Source of the DNA: Methanobacteriota archaeon
GTDB taxonomy: Archaea > Halobacteriota > Methanomicrobia > Methanomicrobiales > Methanomicrobiaceae
Direction: 5' to 3'
DNA: 40,110 nt
Assembly: GCA_023396365.1 (NCBI GenBank)
Contig: JAEWWL010000029.1
Span: forward strand, 1 to 40,110
Part shown: positions 26,449 through 33,061 of the stretch, in pieces
How the letters are laid out: the number at the start of each line of letters is the position of its first letter
How positions within the stretch are numbered: position 1 is the first letter of the stretch
Notes under the pieces: model-generated
The model's input: only the letters and a program-made list of their open reading frames with translations
Database searches by the model: none
Told to the model about the DNA's origin: nothing
Translations under genes and position numbers: made by a program

Positions 26449-27069
26449 TTACTGAATATTTGAAAGCCTTCCTATGACATCATCGATGCCGCAGTGCCTG
26501 ATATCCATAAGGGATGCAATGACAGCGTCTGAGAGTATCATTGCAGAAGTCTCAAAGAGAGTTCCTATTGGTGCAAGCGGAAGTGAAAGCGATTTGTATC
26601 CTCCGGTTAACTGCCTTACTTCAAAGGTGTTTTCCCAGTCCGTCTCATCCGGCGGCTTTGACGGCAGATTAATTATGCAGTCTGCAATATCTGCAATTCT
26701 TGATTTTTTGCGGGAGGTTATCAGGCATAAGCAGCCCCCAAGAGATTTTGCTGTCTCTGCAATATCAACAACAGAGTTTGTCTCTCCCGAGCCTGAGAAT
26801 ATAACAACCATATCATCTTTTCTCATCGCCGGCGTTACGGTTTCGCCAACCACATAGCTGTCAAGGCCTATATGCATAAGACGCATCGCAAAAGCCCTCC
26901 CGATAAGCCCTGAGCGCCCTGCTCCTGCGACATATATTCGTCTCTCTCTTAAAAGCTCACAGAGAAAAATTTTAATTTCATCCTCAGACATCTGGCTGAT
27001 TATGTAGGATATCTCGTCTGTCATCAGACGCATATTATCAAGCACACCAGGATTTTCAGACCCGCACAT
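26449..27069 (-). CDS. hxlB: 6-phospho-3-hexuloisomerase (SIS domain)
   Basis: A 206-residue sugar isomerase of the PHI/HxlB family. In archaea it works with hexulose-phosphate synthase to make ribulose 5-phosphate from fructose 6-phosphate. The SIS domain is evident: IYVAGAGRSGLIGRAFAMRLMHIG, VVGETVTPAMRKDDMVVIFSGSGET, LITSRKKSRIADIADCIINLP, and the C-terminal APIGTLFETSAMILSDAVIASLM with its conserved Glu. No synthase gene lies in this window. The start at 27069 has no SD; an in-frame ATG 12 codons in (MRLM) is a second option. It leads an operon with the zinc-ribbon protein. Confidence 0.88.
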   Translation of the reverse strand: MCGSENPGVLDNMRLMTDEISYIISQMSEDEIKIFLCELLRERRIYVAGAGRSGLIGRAFAMRLMHIGLDSYVVGETVTPAMRKDDMVVIFSGSGETNSVVDIAETAKSLGGCLCLITSRKKSRIADIADCIINLPSKPPDETDWENTFEVRQLTGGYKSLSLPLAPIGTLFETSAMILSDAVIASLMDIRHCGIDDVIGRLSNIQ

Positions 27070-27127
27070 AAGCTAAAGATTTATTCAAGGTAGTACTTGA
27101 AATATAGCCATTTGGAAGTATTAGAAA

Positions 27128-27141
27128 GCATGCGGGCATGC
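27128..27141. promoter_or_regulatory. Tandem GCATGC palindromes upstream of hxlB
   Basis: Two GCATGC hexamers (27128-27133 and 27136-27141) are separated by GG, in a locally GC-rich patch about 60-70 bp upstream of the hxlB start and between divergent genes. This could be an operator or part of a small structured element. There is no independent support. Confidence 0.25.
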
Positions 27142-27212
27142 ATGACGCAGAAGGCAGAGGCATTCACAGGCAAAAAAACATAATTTTACCTTTTTTAAAT
27201 ATTCCAAAAAGA

Positions 27213-27249
27213 TTCACTTTCACTCCGCGCACGGTCAGCTGATATATAT
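27213..27249 (+). promoter_or_regulatory. Promoter element shared with rpa (copy 1)
   Basis: TTCACTTTC (27213-27221), then ACT, then CCGCGCACGGT (27225-27235), followed 7 nt later by a TATATAT box (27243-27249). The same arrangement lies before the rpa gene at 34749-34783. The predicted start near 27271 is 14 nt before the ATG at 27285. It sits where BRE and activator or repressor contacts occur in archaeal promoters. Confidence 0.6.
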
Positions 27250-27284
27250 CTGTTCATGTAAATTCCTGACTGAAGGTGCATGAA

Positions 27285-27689
27285 ATGATAAGAGCCGGCT
27301 ATATTCAGAAAACAGGTTATCCTGCAAAGGATTCTGACGGCAATATGCAGCAGATCCTTGAGATCTGCATTTCAAAGAAGATATATGCCGTTTTGGTTCG
27401 TGACATCAGAAGAACTCTTTACACAGATAATGCATGCAGCATCTGGCACATAAAACAGAACTGGGGCAGACATCTCAGCGCAAAGGCAGGAGAGGTATCC
27501 TTATCCCGCTCAAAAAAAGCAGTGAACTTAACACTTAACGATGGCAGAAGATACACGATATCATCAGGAGCAATAAAAAACATCCTTTCAGGAGGCTGCT
27601 CATACGCTTCTGTTTCAGAGATTGAATCCTCAAAAAGATATCCCGCCATCTCATATCAGTCTGCGATATCTCCATGGATTGCAGTTTAA
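27285..27689 (+). CDS. Hypothetical protein, shares promoter element with rpa
   Basis: A 134-residue soluble protein I do not recognise. It looks beta-rich and basic: MIRAGYIQKTGYPAKDSDG, ICISKKIYAVLVRDIRRTLY, IWHIKQNWGRHLSAKAGEVSLSRSK and KAVNLTLNDGRRYTISSGAIKNILSGG. It has three scattered cysteines, no membrane segment and no signal peptide. The ATG at 27285 has AAGGTG 6 nt upstream; a GTG at 27276 is also in frame. The gene is monocistronic. Its promoter carries the bipartite element also found before rpa, suggesting joint control with single-strand DNA binding or repair. Confidence 0.72.
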   Translation: MIRAGYIQKTGYPAKDSDGNMQQILEICISKKIYAVLVRDIRRTLYTDNACSIWHIKQNWGRHLSAKAGEVSLSRSKKAVNLTLNDGRRYTISSGAIKNILSGGCSYASVSEIESSKRYPAISYQSAISPWIAV

Positions 27690-27890
27690 CAAATCATTGG
27701 AATAATCTCCATAATCCTACATTTTTTAAGAAGATATGATCTGATGATTTTTGTTTAGCCTTACCAATTTTTTTATAATTTTTCCCGGCAGTTTTTATTC
27801 AAAGCAGTTCTGATATCTGATACAGCTCTGCAAAATTTTCAAATCCGGATTAACTAATTCATCGATAAATTCCAATACAATAATTACAGC

Positions 27891-28517
27891 ATGAAAGAAG
27901 AGACTGCGTTTTTCTGGGATGAGCATTACAGGGCCTGCGGAAACATATGGGCAGGAGCCGCAGAAAAGCTTCCCAGACTTCCCAAAGGCTTAAGAGTTCT
28001 TGAAGCCGGATGCGGAAACGGAAAGACAATATCCGGGATGAAAAACTGCGGATGGATAATAACAGGGTTTGACTTCTCAAAGACTGCCGCATCTCTTTGC
28101 AGGAAAAATCTTCCCAGCGGAATATGTGCCGACATAATTGTATCTGACGCATCCGGGCTTCCTTTTTCTGGCTGTACATATGACGCAGTCTTCGCACGCC
28201 ATGTCATTGGACACTCTCTTCAAAATAAAAGAAGAATTATTGCAGGGGAATTTGAGAGGATATTAAAACCCGGCGGATATCTTTTCTTCTCAGAATTTGA
28301 AAAATCAGACATGAGATTTGGAGAGGGGAAAGAAACCGAAGAGGATACATTTGCCAAAAAAAACGGAATCATAACTCATTTTTTTTCAGAAGAGGAGGTA
28401 GAAAATCTTTTTTCCCGCTTAAATCCGGTATCTATTGAAACGCTAAAATGGCCGCTTAAAATCAGGGGAAAGGAAAATACCAGAGCAGAGATTCAGGCGG
28501 TTTTCAAAAAGAATTAA
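27891..28517 (+). CDS. SAM-dependent methyltransferase (Methyltransf_11 type)
   Basis: A 208-residue class I methyltransferase. Motif I is LRVLEAGCGNGKTISGM (about 34-50), motif II ITGFDFSKTA, motif III IIVSDASGLPF, motif IV YDAVFARHVIGH, and the post-motif ERILKPGGYLFFSEFE. The C-terminal third (THFFSEEEVENLFSRLNPVSIETLKW) is the usual small-molecule methyltransferase tail. The substrate is unknown and no neighbouring gene suggests one. It starts with ATG after an AT-rich leader and no SD is obvious. Confidence 0.86.
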   Translation: MKEETAFFWDEHYRACGNIWAGAAEKLPRLPKGLRVLEAGCGNGKTISGMKNCGWIITGFDFSKTAASLCRKNLPSGICADIIVSDASGLPFSGCTYDAVFARHVIGHSLQNKRRIIAGEFERILKPGGYLFFSEFEKSDMRFGEGKETEEDTFAKKNGIITHFFSEEEVENLFSRLNPVSIETLKWPLKIRGKENTRAEIQAVFKKN

Positions 28518-28554
28518 AGTTATAATGACGGCTATTTTTAGTAAAATAAAAAAA

Positions 28555-28935
28555 TTAATTTTCTTTTTTTGAGTTCATCCCGGCGCACATCTCCCCGACA
28601 TCCTTAAATGCCCTTGAAACACCGGCAGGACCAAGCCTGATTCCGCCAAAAATTCTGGATACAACAAGAACATGGCTGCATAATCCGTTATTCTGTAAAA
28701 CTGCCATGAGCACTCTCCCGGGATGGCCCACCTCACCGTCGCTTTTGAATTCCTGAAAAATCCTTTTATTTGCATCTGAATAGTTCATCGCAGAGCAGTG
28801 ATGAGCGGCTTTTCTGTAATTTTTTTTATGAATCTCAATAATGTCATGATATTCAGAAGGGGAGTCTATCAAATACAGATGTGCAAAAAAACGGGATTTT
28901 TTCTCCTCATATTTTACTGCTGACAGCTCCTCCAT
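28555..28935 (-). CDS. IMPACT/YigZ N-terminal domain protein
   Basis: A 126-residue protein matching the N-terminal half of the UPF0029/IMPACT family: YEEKKSRFFAHLYLIDSPSEYHDIIEIHKKNYRKAAHHCSAM, GEVGHPGRVLMAVLQNNGLCSHVLVVSRIFGGIRLGPAGVSRAF. The C-terminal ferredoxin-like domain of bacterial YigZ (about 200 residues) is absent, which makes it a single-domain version. The GGIRLGPAG loop is intact. Family members affect translation control, but the archaeal role is not established. Confidence 0.85.
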   Translation of the reverse strand: MEELSAVKYEEKKSRFFAHLYLIDSPSEYHDIIEIHKKNYRKAAHHCSAMNYSDANKRIFQEFKSDGEVGHPGRVLMAVLQNNGLCSHVLVVSRIFGGIRLGPAGVSRAFKDVGEMCAGMNSKKEN

Positions 28936-29047
28936 TCTCTTTTTGATATATCATCAAAGATTAAAAATGGTTCTTTAATCCGGTGTGCAATTTTATAAAT
29001 CAGGCTTTAACTACAAATCTTTTTAACCGAGCCTGACCAATATTGTT

Positions 29048-29143
29048 TGCACAACCTATGTGCAGTGCCGGTCTGTTCTGATTCTGCCTGATCAAATGCC
29101 CCCCATTGAGTCATGCAGCATTCGGACACATGCCGGCTACACA
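29048..29143 (+). ncRNA. Candidate H/ACA-like guide RNA before a tRNA
   Basis: A GC-rich island in AT-rich intergenic DNA. P1 pairs GCCGG (29067-29071) with CCGGC (29133-29137); unpaired 29072-29077 and 29126-29132 form a pocket; P2 pairs 29078-29087 with 29115-29125 with one mismatch and one bulge; an apical stem pairs 29092-29098 with 29104-29109. ACA (29139-29141) follows P1 by one base, 14 nt from the end of P2, as in archaeal H/ACA RNAs. A 5-bp hairpin (29048-29064) precedes it. A TATA-like TTTTATAAAT at 28991 could drive it together with the tRNA 8 nt farther on. I could not assign a target. Confidence 0.3.
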
Positions 29144-29151
29144 TTCCTAAA

Positions 29152-29223
29152 GGGCCTGTAGCTTAGTGGTGGAGCGCCCGGCTCATAACCGGGCGGTCAT
29201 GCGTTCGAATCGCATCAGGCCCA
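29152..29223 (+). tRNA. tRNA with anticodon CAU (elongator Met, or Ile2)
   Basis: Acceptor GGGCCTG (29152-29158) pairs with CAGGCCC (29216-29222), discriminator A at 29223. The anticodon arm is CCCGG-CTCATAA-CCGGG, which gives CAU. The T arm is ATGCG-TTCGAAT-CGCAT, and a short D loop gives 72 nt. CCA is not encoded. The initiator is unlikely because its three G-C pairs next to the anticodon loop are not all present. Elongator Met and lysidine/agmatidine-type Ile2 cannot be separated with certainty by eye. Confidence 0.93.
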
Positions 29224-29341
29224 TATTCCTGTTTATGTAAAAATTGCTCTTTTAGAATAATATCAAATCTGCTGAAATTTTGTGAGCAATTCAGCGTGAA
29301 TTTTTGCATGCATTTTTTTTAAATCCTCTTCAACCAAAAAT

Positions 29342-29369
29342 TAATTATAATGATTAATCATTATAATTA
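29342..29369. promoter_or_regulatory. 28-bp perfect palindrome upstream of the acetate-type transporter
   Basis: The half-site TAATTATAATGATT (29342-29355) is followed directly by its exact reverse complement (29356-29369). It covers both TATA-like boxes that could serve the transporter gene, so a bound dimer would block transcription. The length and perfection argue for an operator, although the AT bias raises the chance level. Confidence 0.6.
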
Positions 29370-29422
29370 TAGAAAAGGTGATTGGAATATCCCCAAACGA
29401 AAAACATGAAGACAGAAACAAC

Positions 29423-29980
29423 ATGTTCATAATAGATGGAACGGCAAATCCCGCTCCTCTCGGCCTTCTGGCATTTGGTATGACAACAGTCCTTCTAAAC
29501 CTGCACAATGCAGGATATTTCGGGCTTGGCAGCATGATAATGGCAATGGGCATATTCTACGGCGGACTGGCGCAGGTCGTAGCCGGGATAATGGAATGGA
29601 AAAAGAAGAACACCTTTGGAACAACAGCTTTCTGTTCATACGGATTCTTCTGGCTTACACTTGTGGCACTCCTAATCCTGCCCGGACTCGGACTTGCAAA
29701 CGCTCCTGAAAAAATTGAGATGGCAGCATACCTTTTCATGTGGGGGCTATTTACCGCTGTTATGTTTGTTGCAACCTTAAAGCTCAGCAGGGCCCTTCAG
29801 TTTGTATTCGCATCCCTTGCACTGCTGTTCTTCCTCCTTGCTCTTGGAGACTACACAGGAATAGCGCTTATAACAAAAATAGCAGGATATGAGGGAATAA
29901 TCTGTGGATTATCAGCAGTTTATGCAGGCCTTGCACAGGTGTTAAACGAGGTCTACGAAGCTCCAAAGCTTCCCCTCTGA
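29423..29980 (+). CDS. Acetate/succinate transporter family protein (GPR1/FUN34/SatP)
   Basis: A six-helix membrane protein of 185 residues from the AceTr family, which moves acetate or related acids across the membrane. The signature NPAPLGLLAFGMTTVLLNLHNAGYF opens the first helix. MAMGIFYGGLAQVVAGIMEWKKKNTFGTTAFCSYGFFWL and the C-terminal YAGLAQVLNEVY follow. I chose the ATG at 29423 since it leaves 8 residues before NPAPLGL as in E. coli SatP; a GTG at 29378 in frame is open but has no spaced SD. Preceded by the palindrome and followed by long T runs, it is a single-gene unit. Confidence 0.9.
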   Translation: MFIIDGTANPAPLGLLAFGMTTVLLNLHNAGYFGLGSMIMAMGIFYGGLAQVVAGIMEWKKKNTFGTTAFCSYGFFWLTLVALLILPGLGLANAPEKIEMAAYLFMWGLFTAVMFVATLKLSRALQFVFASLALLFFLLALGDYTGIALITKIAGYEGIICGLSAVYAGLAQVLNEVYEAPKLPL

Positions 29981-30030
29981 TTTTTTTGCTTTTTTGCTTT
30001 TTTTTGGTTTTTTGGTCTCTTAAGTTATTG
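29981..30030 (+). terminator. T-rich terminator after the transporter gene
   Basis: Directly after the stop come several T runs in a row (of 7 to 9 T, separated by GC or GG), the usual archaeal termination signal without a hairpin. Confidence 0.7.
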
Positions 30031-30108
30031 TTTTTTTATTATTTCGCATATTTTTTGAGCCTTAAATAATTCAGTTTTGTATTTTAATCTTTTAAAAAAA
30101 GGCTTCAT

Positions 30109-30654
30109 TCATTCCGCAAGGTCACCGCGTCCAAGAAGCTTAACAGAATTTCTTGCGGCAATTCTGACCTCTGCCTCTGAATCCTCAAGAAGAGGAATTA
30201 TCCGTTCAACAAAATCCCAGTAGCTTAAAAGACCTATTGCCTCAACAGCCGAGGCGCGAACTTTTGGGTTTGAATCCGAAAGCATTGGAAGAATATGAAC
30301 CACGCAGTCCTTATCACCAATAGCGCCCAGAGCCTTTGCCGCGCTTCGCCTGACCCATTTGTCATCACACTCAAGAAGAGATATCAGAGAGGGCACAGTG
30401 CTTTTGTCCTTAAACATTCCGATTGAATTTACCGCAACATACAGGACGCCGGAGTCAGTTTCATTCCTAACACAGTCTATAAGATAAGGTAAAGCACGCG
30501 GATCTCCAAACTGCCCTAAAATCTCGGCTGCTTTTACACGATAGGAAATTCCGGGATCCTTAAGCTGCTTAACATAGAGCCAGAAATTCTCCTCCTCTCT
30601 TCTTACTCTCTCAGCCCGTAGTTTTTCCGCCTTTTTCTCATAATCTGAACTCAT
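30109..30654 (-). CDS. HEAT-repeat protein
   Basis: A 181-residue protein with a charged N-terminal helix (YEKKAEKLRAERVRREEENFW) and then four to five HEAT/PBS-lyase-type repeats of about 31 residues: YRVKAAEILGQFGDPRALPYLIDCV, LYVAVNSIGMFKDKSTVPSLISLL, KWVRRSAAKALGAIGDKDCVVHILPML, PKVRASAVEAIGLLSYWDFVERIIPLL, AEVRIAARNSVKLLG. Such proteins are protein-interaction scaffolds or phycobilin-lyase relatives; here a scaffold role is the default guess. It is divergent from dys across 190 bp. Confidence 0.87.
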   Translation of the reverse strand: MSSDYEKKAEKLRAERVRREEENFWLYVKQLKDPGISYRVKAAEILGQFGDPRALPYLIDCVRNETDSGVLYVAVNSIGMFKDKSTVPSLISLLECDDKWVRRSAAKALGAIGDKDCVVHILPMLSDSNPKVRASAVEAIGLLSYWDFVERIIPLLEDSEAEVRIAARNSVKLLGRGDLAE

Positions 30655-30673
30655 CTGACTAAAATCAGATAGA

Positions 30674-30746
30674 ACATGAAACTTTTTAAATTTAGTGCTG
30701 AATGAATTTTAACAACTGACTTTTTCAAAAAAAAACGGTTTCATGT
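30674..30746. repeat. 9-bp inverted repeat spanning the HEAT-gene promoter
   Basis: ACATGAAAC (30674-30682) and GTTTCATGT (30738-30746) are perfect reverse complements 55 bp apart. The left arm is just downstream of a TATA-like box serving the minus-strand HEAT gene. Either a looping operator or chance. Confidence 0.3.
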
Positions 30747-30770
30747 GAATAAATCACTTCAGTAAAAGAC

Positions 30771-30833
30771 TGCCTCTTTCTCAAACACTTATCGCCTATA
30801 AGCGCAAATATTATCAGGCATTAAAAAGAGGCA
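30771..30833. repeat. 9-bp inverted repeat spanning the dys promoter
   Basis: TGCCTCTTT (30771-30779) and AAAGAGGCA (30825-30833) are perfect reverse complements 45 bp apart. Between them lies CGC-CTATAA-GCG (30793-30804), a TATA-like box inside its own short inverted repeat. The right arm is 11 bp before the dys ATG. Confidence 0.3.
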
Positions 30834-30844
30834 TATCTTAAACT

Positions 30845-31786
30845 ATGGATCATAATGATATCTGCGGCACACCCGTAATACAGGCAAAAATGAAACCGGG
30901 AATGACCGTAAACGAACTTGTAGAGGAGTTTGGAAAATCACGTGCATACAATGCAGGTTCCCTTTGGCGTGCAGTGAATATTTATGAAAATATGCTAAGG
31001 GACGAGGATGCGGTAAAATTCTTTGGGTTATCCGGCGCAATGGTTCCGGGAGGCATGGGAGGAATCGTATCCGATCTGATTGAAAGAGGGCACATTGATG
31101 TTCTTGTCTCAACCGGCGCCAACTTAACACACGACACCATTGAGGCAATAGGGTGCAGACACTATCACGGAACAGAAATCTGCGATGATGTGCTCCTTCG
31201 CGAAGAGGAGATAAACAGAATTTATGATATATTCCTTCCAAGCGACGCTTTTGTAAAGTTTGAGGAATTTCTGCAGGACACCTTCGGACAGCTTGAAAGA
31301 GGAAAGAAATATTCAATTCAGGAGCTTACACACCTTATCGGTCAGAACCTGAAGACAGGAATACTTGCAGAGGCTGCAAAAAAGAATATTCCAATCTACT
31401 GCCCTGCAATTCAGGACTCAATGATCGGCCTTCAGTACTGGCTCTTCAACCAGACAGGAGGGGTTACAATAGATGCCTTTGCAGACATGACAAAGCTCCT
31501 TGACACCTGCTTTGAAGCCAAATCCGCAGGCGCAATGCTTGTTGGCGGAGGTGTGCCCAAAAATTACATATTCCAGAGCATGCTCATGACACCAAAAGGC
31601 TTTGACTATGCCGTTCAGCTTACAGGAGACAGGCCGGACCTTGGGGGACTTTCAGGTGCAACGCTTGATGAGGCAAAATCATGGGGAAAGATTACAGAAG
31701 ATGCGACATCACAGACAGTCTACGGCGATGCCACAATAAATCTTCCTTTGATCGTGGCAGCAGTTCTGGAGAGGCTTGAGAAATAA
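30845..31786 (+). CDS. dys: Deoxyhypusine synthase
   Basis: Transfers the aminobutyl group of spermidine to a lysine of translation factor aIF5A, the first step of hypusine formation. The 313-residue length is normal. Signatures include FGLSGAMVPGGMGGIVSDLIERGHIDVLVSTGANLTHD, IPIYCPAIQDSMIG, GAMLVGGGVPKNYIFQ, TGDRPDLGGLSGATLDEAKSWGK, and the catalytic Lys at about K282 in SWGKI. The ATG has no SD; an ATTAAAAAG box about 25 nt upstream would give a leaderless mRNA. pyrF follows after a 1-nt gap. Confidence 0.95.
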   Translation: MDHNDICGTPVIQAKMKPGMTVNELVEEFGKSRAYNAGSLWRAVNIYENMLRDEDAVKFFGLSGAMVPGGMGGIVSDLIERGHIDVLVSTGANLTHDTIEAIGCRHYHGTEICDDVLLREEEINRIYDIFLPSDAFVKFEEFLQDTFGQLERGKKYSIQELTHLIGQNLKTGILAEAAKKNIPIYCPAIQDSMIGLQYWLFNQTGGVTIDAFADMTKLLDTCFEAKSAGAMLVGGGVPKNYIFQSMLMTPKGFDYAVQLTGDRPDLGGLSGATLDEAKSWGKITEDATSQTVYGDATINLPLIVAAVLERLEK

Positions 31787-31787
31787 A

Positions 31788-32423
31788 ATGACAGATCTTA
31801 TTCTTGCCCTTGATGTCCTGACAAGAGAAGAGGCTTTAGAGATTGCGGAGAAGACAAACGCCTATCTTGATGCAATAAAGATTGGATATCCGCTTGTTCT
31901 TGGTGCCGGCCTGTCAGTTGCAAGAGAGCTTTCACACTTTGACCTTCCGCTTATTGCGGATTTTAAGGTTGCGGATATCCCGAACACAAACCGCCTTATT
32001 GCAGAGCATGTTTTTGAGGCAGGTTTTACAGGAATAATAGTCCAGGGATTTACCGGAAGCGATTCTCTTATGGCCTGTGTTGATGCTGCCGAAAACTTTG
32101 GCGGAGAGTGCTATGTCGTCTCTGAGATGAGCCATCCGGGAGCACTTGAGTTCATGTCAGGCGGAATTGCTGAAAAAATTGCAAAAATGGCAGTTGACTG
32201 CGGCGCAGACGGAATAATTGCACCTGCAACAAGGCCGGAGCGTGTCAGAGCACTTCGCGGAATTATCGGAGATAAGAAGATTCTCTCCCCGGGTGTCGGC
32301 GCACAGGGGGGAAGTGCCGAGGAGATAGCTCCCTTAATAGACGGAATGATTGTCGGACGCTCCATATATACAGCTGAAGATCCGGCACGGGAAGCTGAAA
32401 GTTACGCTTTCGTCCGCCGATGA
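31788..32423 (+). CDS. pyrF: Orotidine 5'-phosphate decarboxylase
   Basis: The last step of UMP synthesis. A TIM-barrel protein of 211 residues with the catalytic D58-x-K60-xx-D63 in LIADFKVADIPNTNRLIAEH. GFTGIIVQGFTGSDSL, ADGIIAPATRPERVR, ILSPGVGAQGG and DGMIVGRSIYTAEDP (phosphate-binding loop) are all present. I chose the ATG at 31788 directly after the dys stop. The stop codon lies within a box-C-like ATGATGA that starts a candidate guide RNA. Confidence 0.95.
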   Translation: MTDLILALDVLTREEALEIAEKTNAYLDAIKIGYPLVLGAGLSVARELSHFDLPLIADFKVADIPNTNRLIAEHVFEAGFTGIIVQGFTGSDSLMACVDAAENFGGECYVVSEMSHPGALEFMSGGIAEKIAKMAVDCGADGIIAPATRPERVRALRGIIGDKKILSPGVGAQGGSAEEIAPLIDGMIVGRSIYTAEDPAREAESYAFVRR

Positions 32424-32506
32424 TGAGATGACCCGTTCTGATAAACAACCCCGGTTTTAAAAAATAAACCCGGGCCTGTGATGAACCCTATGAGTCGCCT
32501 GAGGCG
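32415..32506 (+). ncRNA. Candidate C/D-box-like RNA overlapping the pyrF stop
   Basis: Exact boxes appear in guide-RNA order: C ATGATGA (32420-32426), 11 nt, D' CTGA (32438-32441), C' GTGATGA (32478-32484), 14 nt, D CTGA (32499-32502). The 36 nt between D' and C' fold into a hairpin (32450-32457 with 32466-32474, one bulge) that would bring them together. CGCC (32415-32418) and GGCG (32503-32506) can form the terminal stem, with G32419 bulged. Against it, D'-C' spacing is far longer than usual and D sits in a competing hairpin (32495-32507). The second spacer, ACCCTATGAGTCGC, contains TATGAGTC, complementary to GACUCAUA, a common elongator tRNA-Met anticodon-loop sequence. Confidence 0.25.
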
Positions 32507-32629
32507 AATCTGATTATCAGAAAAAATAAAAAAAAATAATTGAATTAAAAAATTCATTTTTGCCTTGTTTGTTTAGGGCCGGAAAATATGGCACTAATTA
32601 TGAACATGCAATTTTCTGAATGTTTTATT

Positions 32630-32932
32630 CTAGTAAAAATTCACAGAGCTTCCCCTTTCCATTGTCATTTTATATTTTTTTACGAGGGCATATCCGAATT
32701 CCTCCTCTTTTCCAGCAGGAATATCTGCTCCTGCATCCCCAACTCTTAACAAAAGCTCATCCTTAAGCAAATCCCTTGACGATATGCCTTTTTTGTAAAC
32801 TGCATAGAAAATCATATCCATGTCTGGAATTTCAATTTTTTCCCCGTCAAAGACAATTCCGGACATGTCCTCATCAAAACCGGCATCAGGAAATTTTTTT
32901 GCCATCCTGCATATTTTTTCATGCAAAGACAA
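32630..32932 (-). CDS. Small hypothetical protein
   Basis: A soluble, acidic protein of up to 100 residues I do not recognise. It reads as a helix (HEKICRMAKKFPDAGFDEDM), short strands (SGIVFDGEKIEIPDMDMIFYAVYKKG), then helices SSRDLLKDELLLRVGDAGADIPAGKEEEFGYALVKKY. There are no metal motifs. The start is TTG at 32932 with GAGGGG about 11 nt before it; the first ATG is at 32905 (91 residues). Convergent with pyrF, separated by about 200 bp that hold the C/D-like element and T runs on the minus strand. Confidence 0.55.
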   Translation of the reverse strand: MSLHEKICRMAKKFPDAGFDEDMSGIVFDGEKIEIPDMDMIFYAVYKKGISSRDLLKDELLLRVGDAGADIPAGKEEEFGYALVKKYKMTMERGSSVNFY

Positions 32933-33061
32933 AAAATCTATCCCCTCATGAAAGTAAAATTCTGAATTTTTAATCGTTTTTATACAGCCTCCTGTAAAAA
33001 TTCCTCAATCACTTTCTGCCTTTTGCAAAACCTTTAATTTCTATGCAGAAGATTCTAATGC

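Noticed and set aside
27725..27750. CTGATGA as a hammerhead ribozyme core or C box
   Set aside because: No matching GAAA strand and stems for a hammerhead, and no D box at guide distance; an isolated match.
32495..32520. Two adjacent mini-palindromes TCGCCTGAGGCGA and CTGATTATCAG as an operator
   Set aside because: They lie between convergent gene ends, where an operator is not expected; the first overlaps the candidate C/D-like element and both may simply be terminator hairpins for the minus-strand gene.
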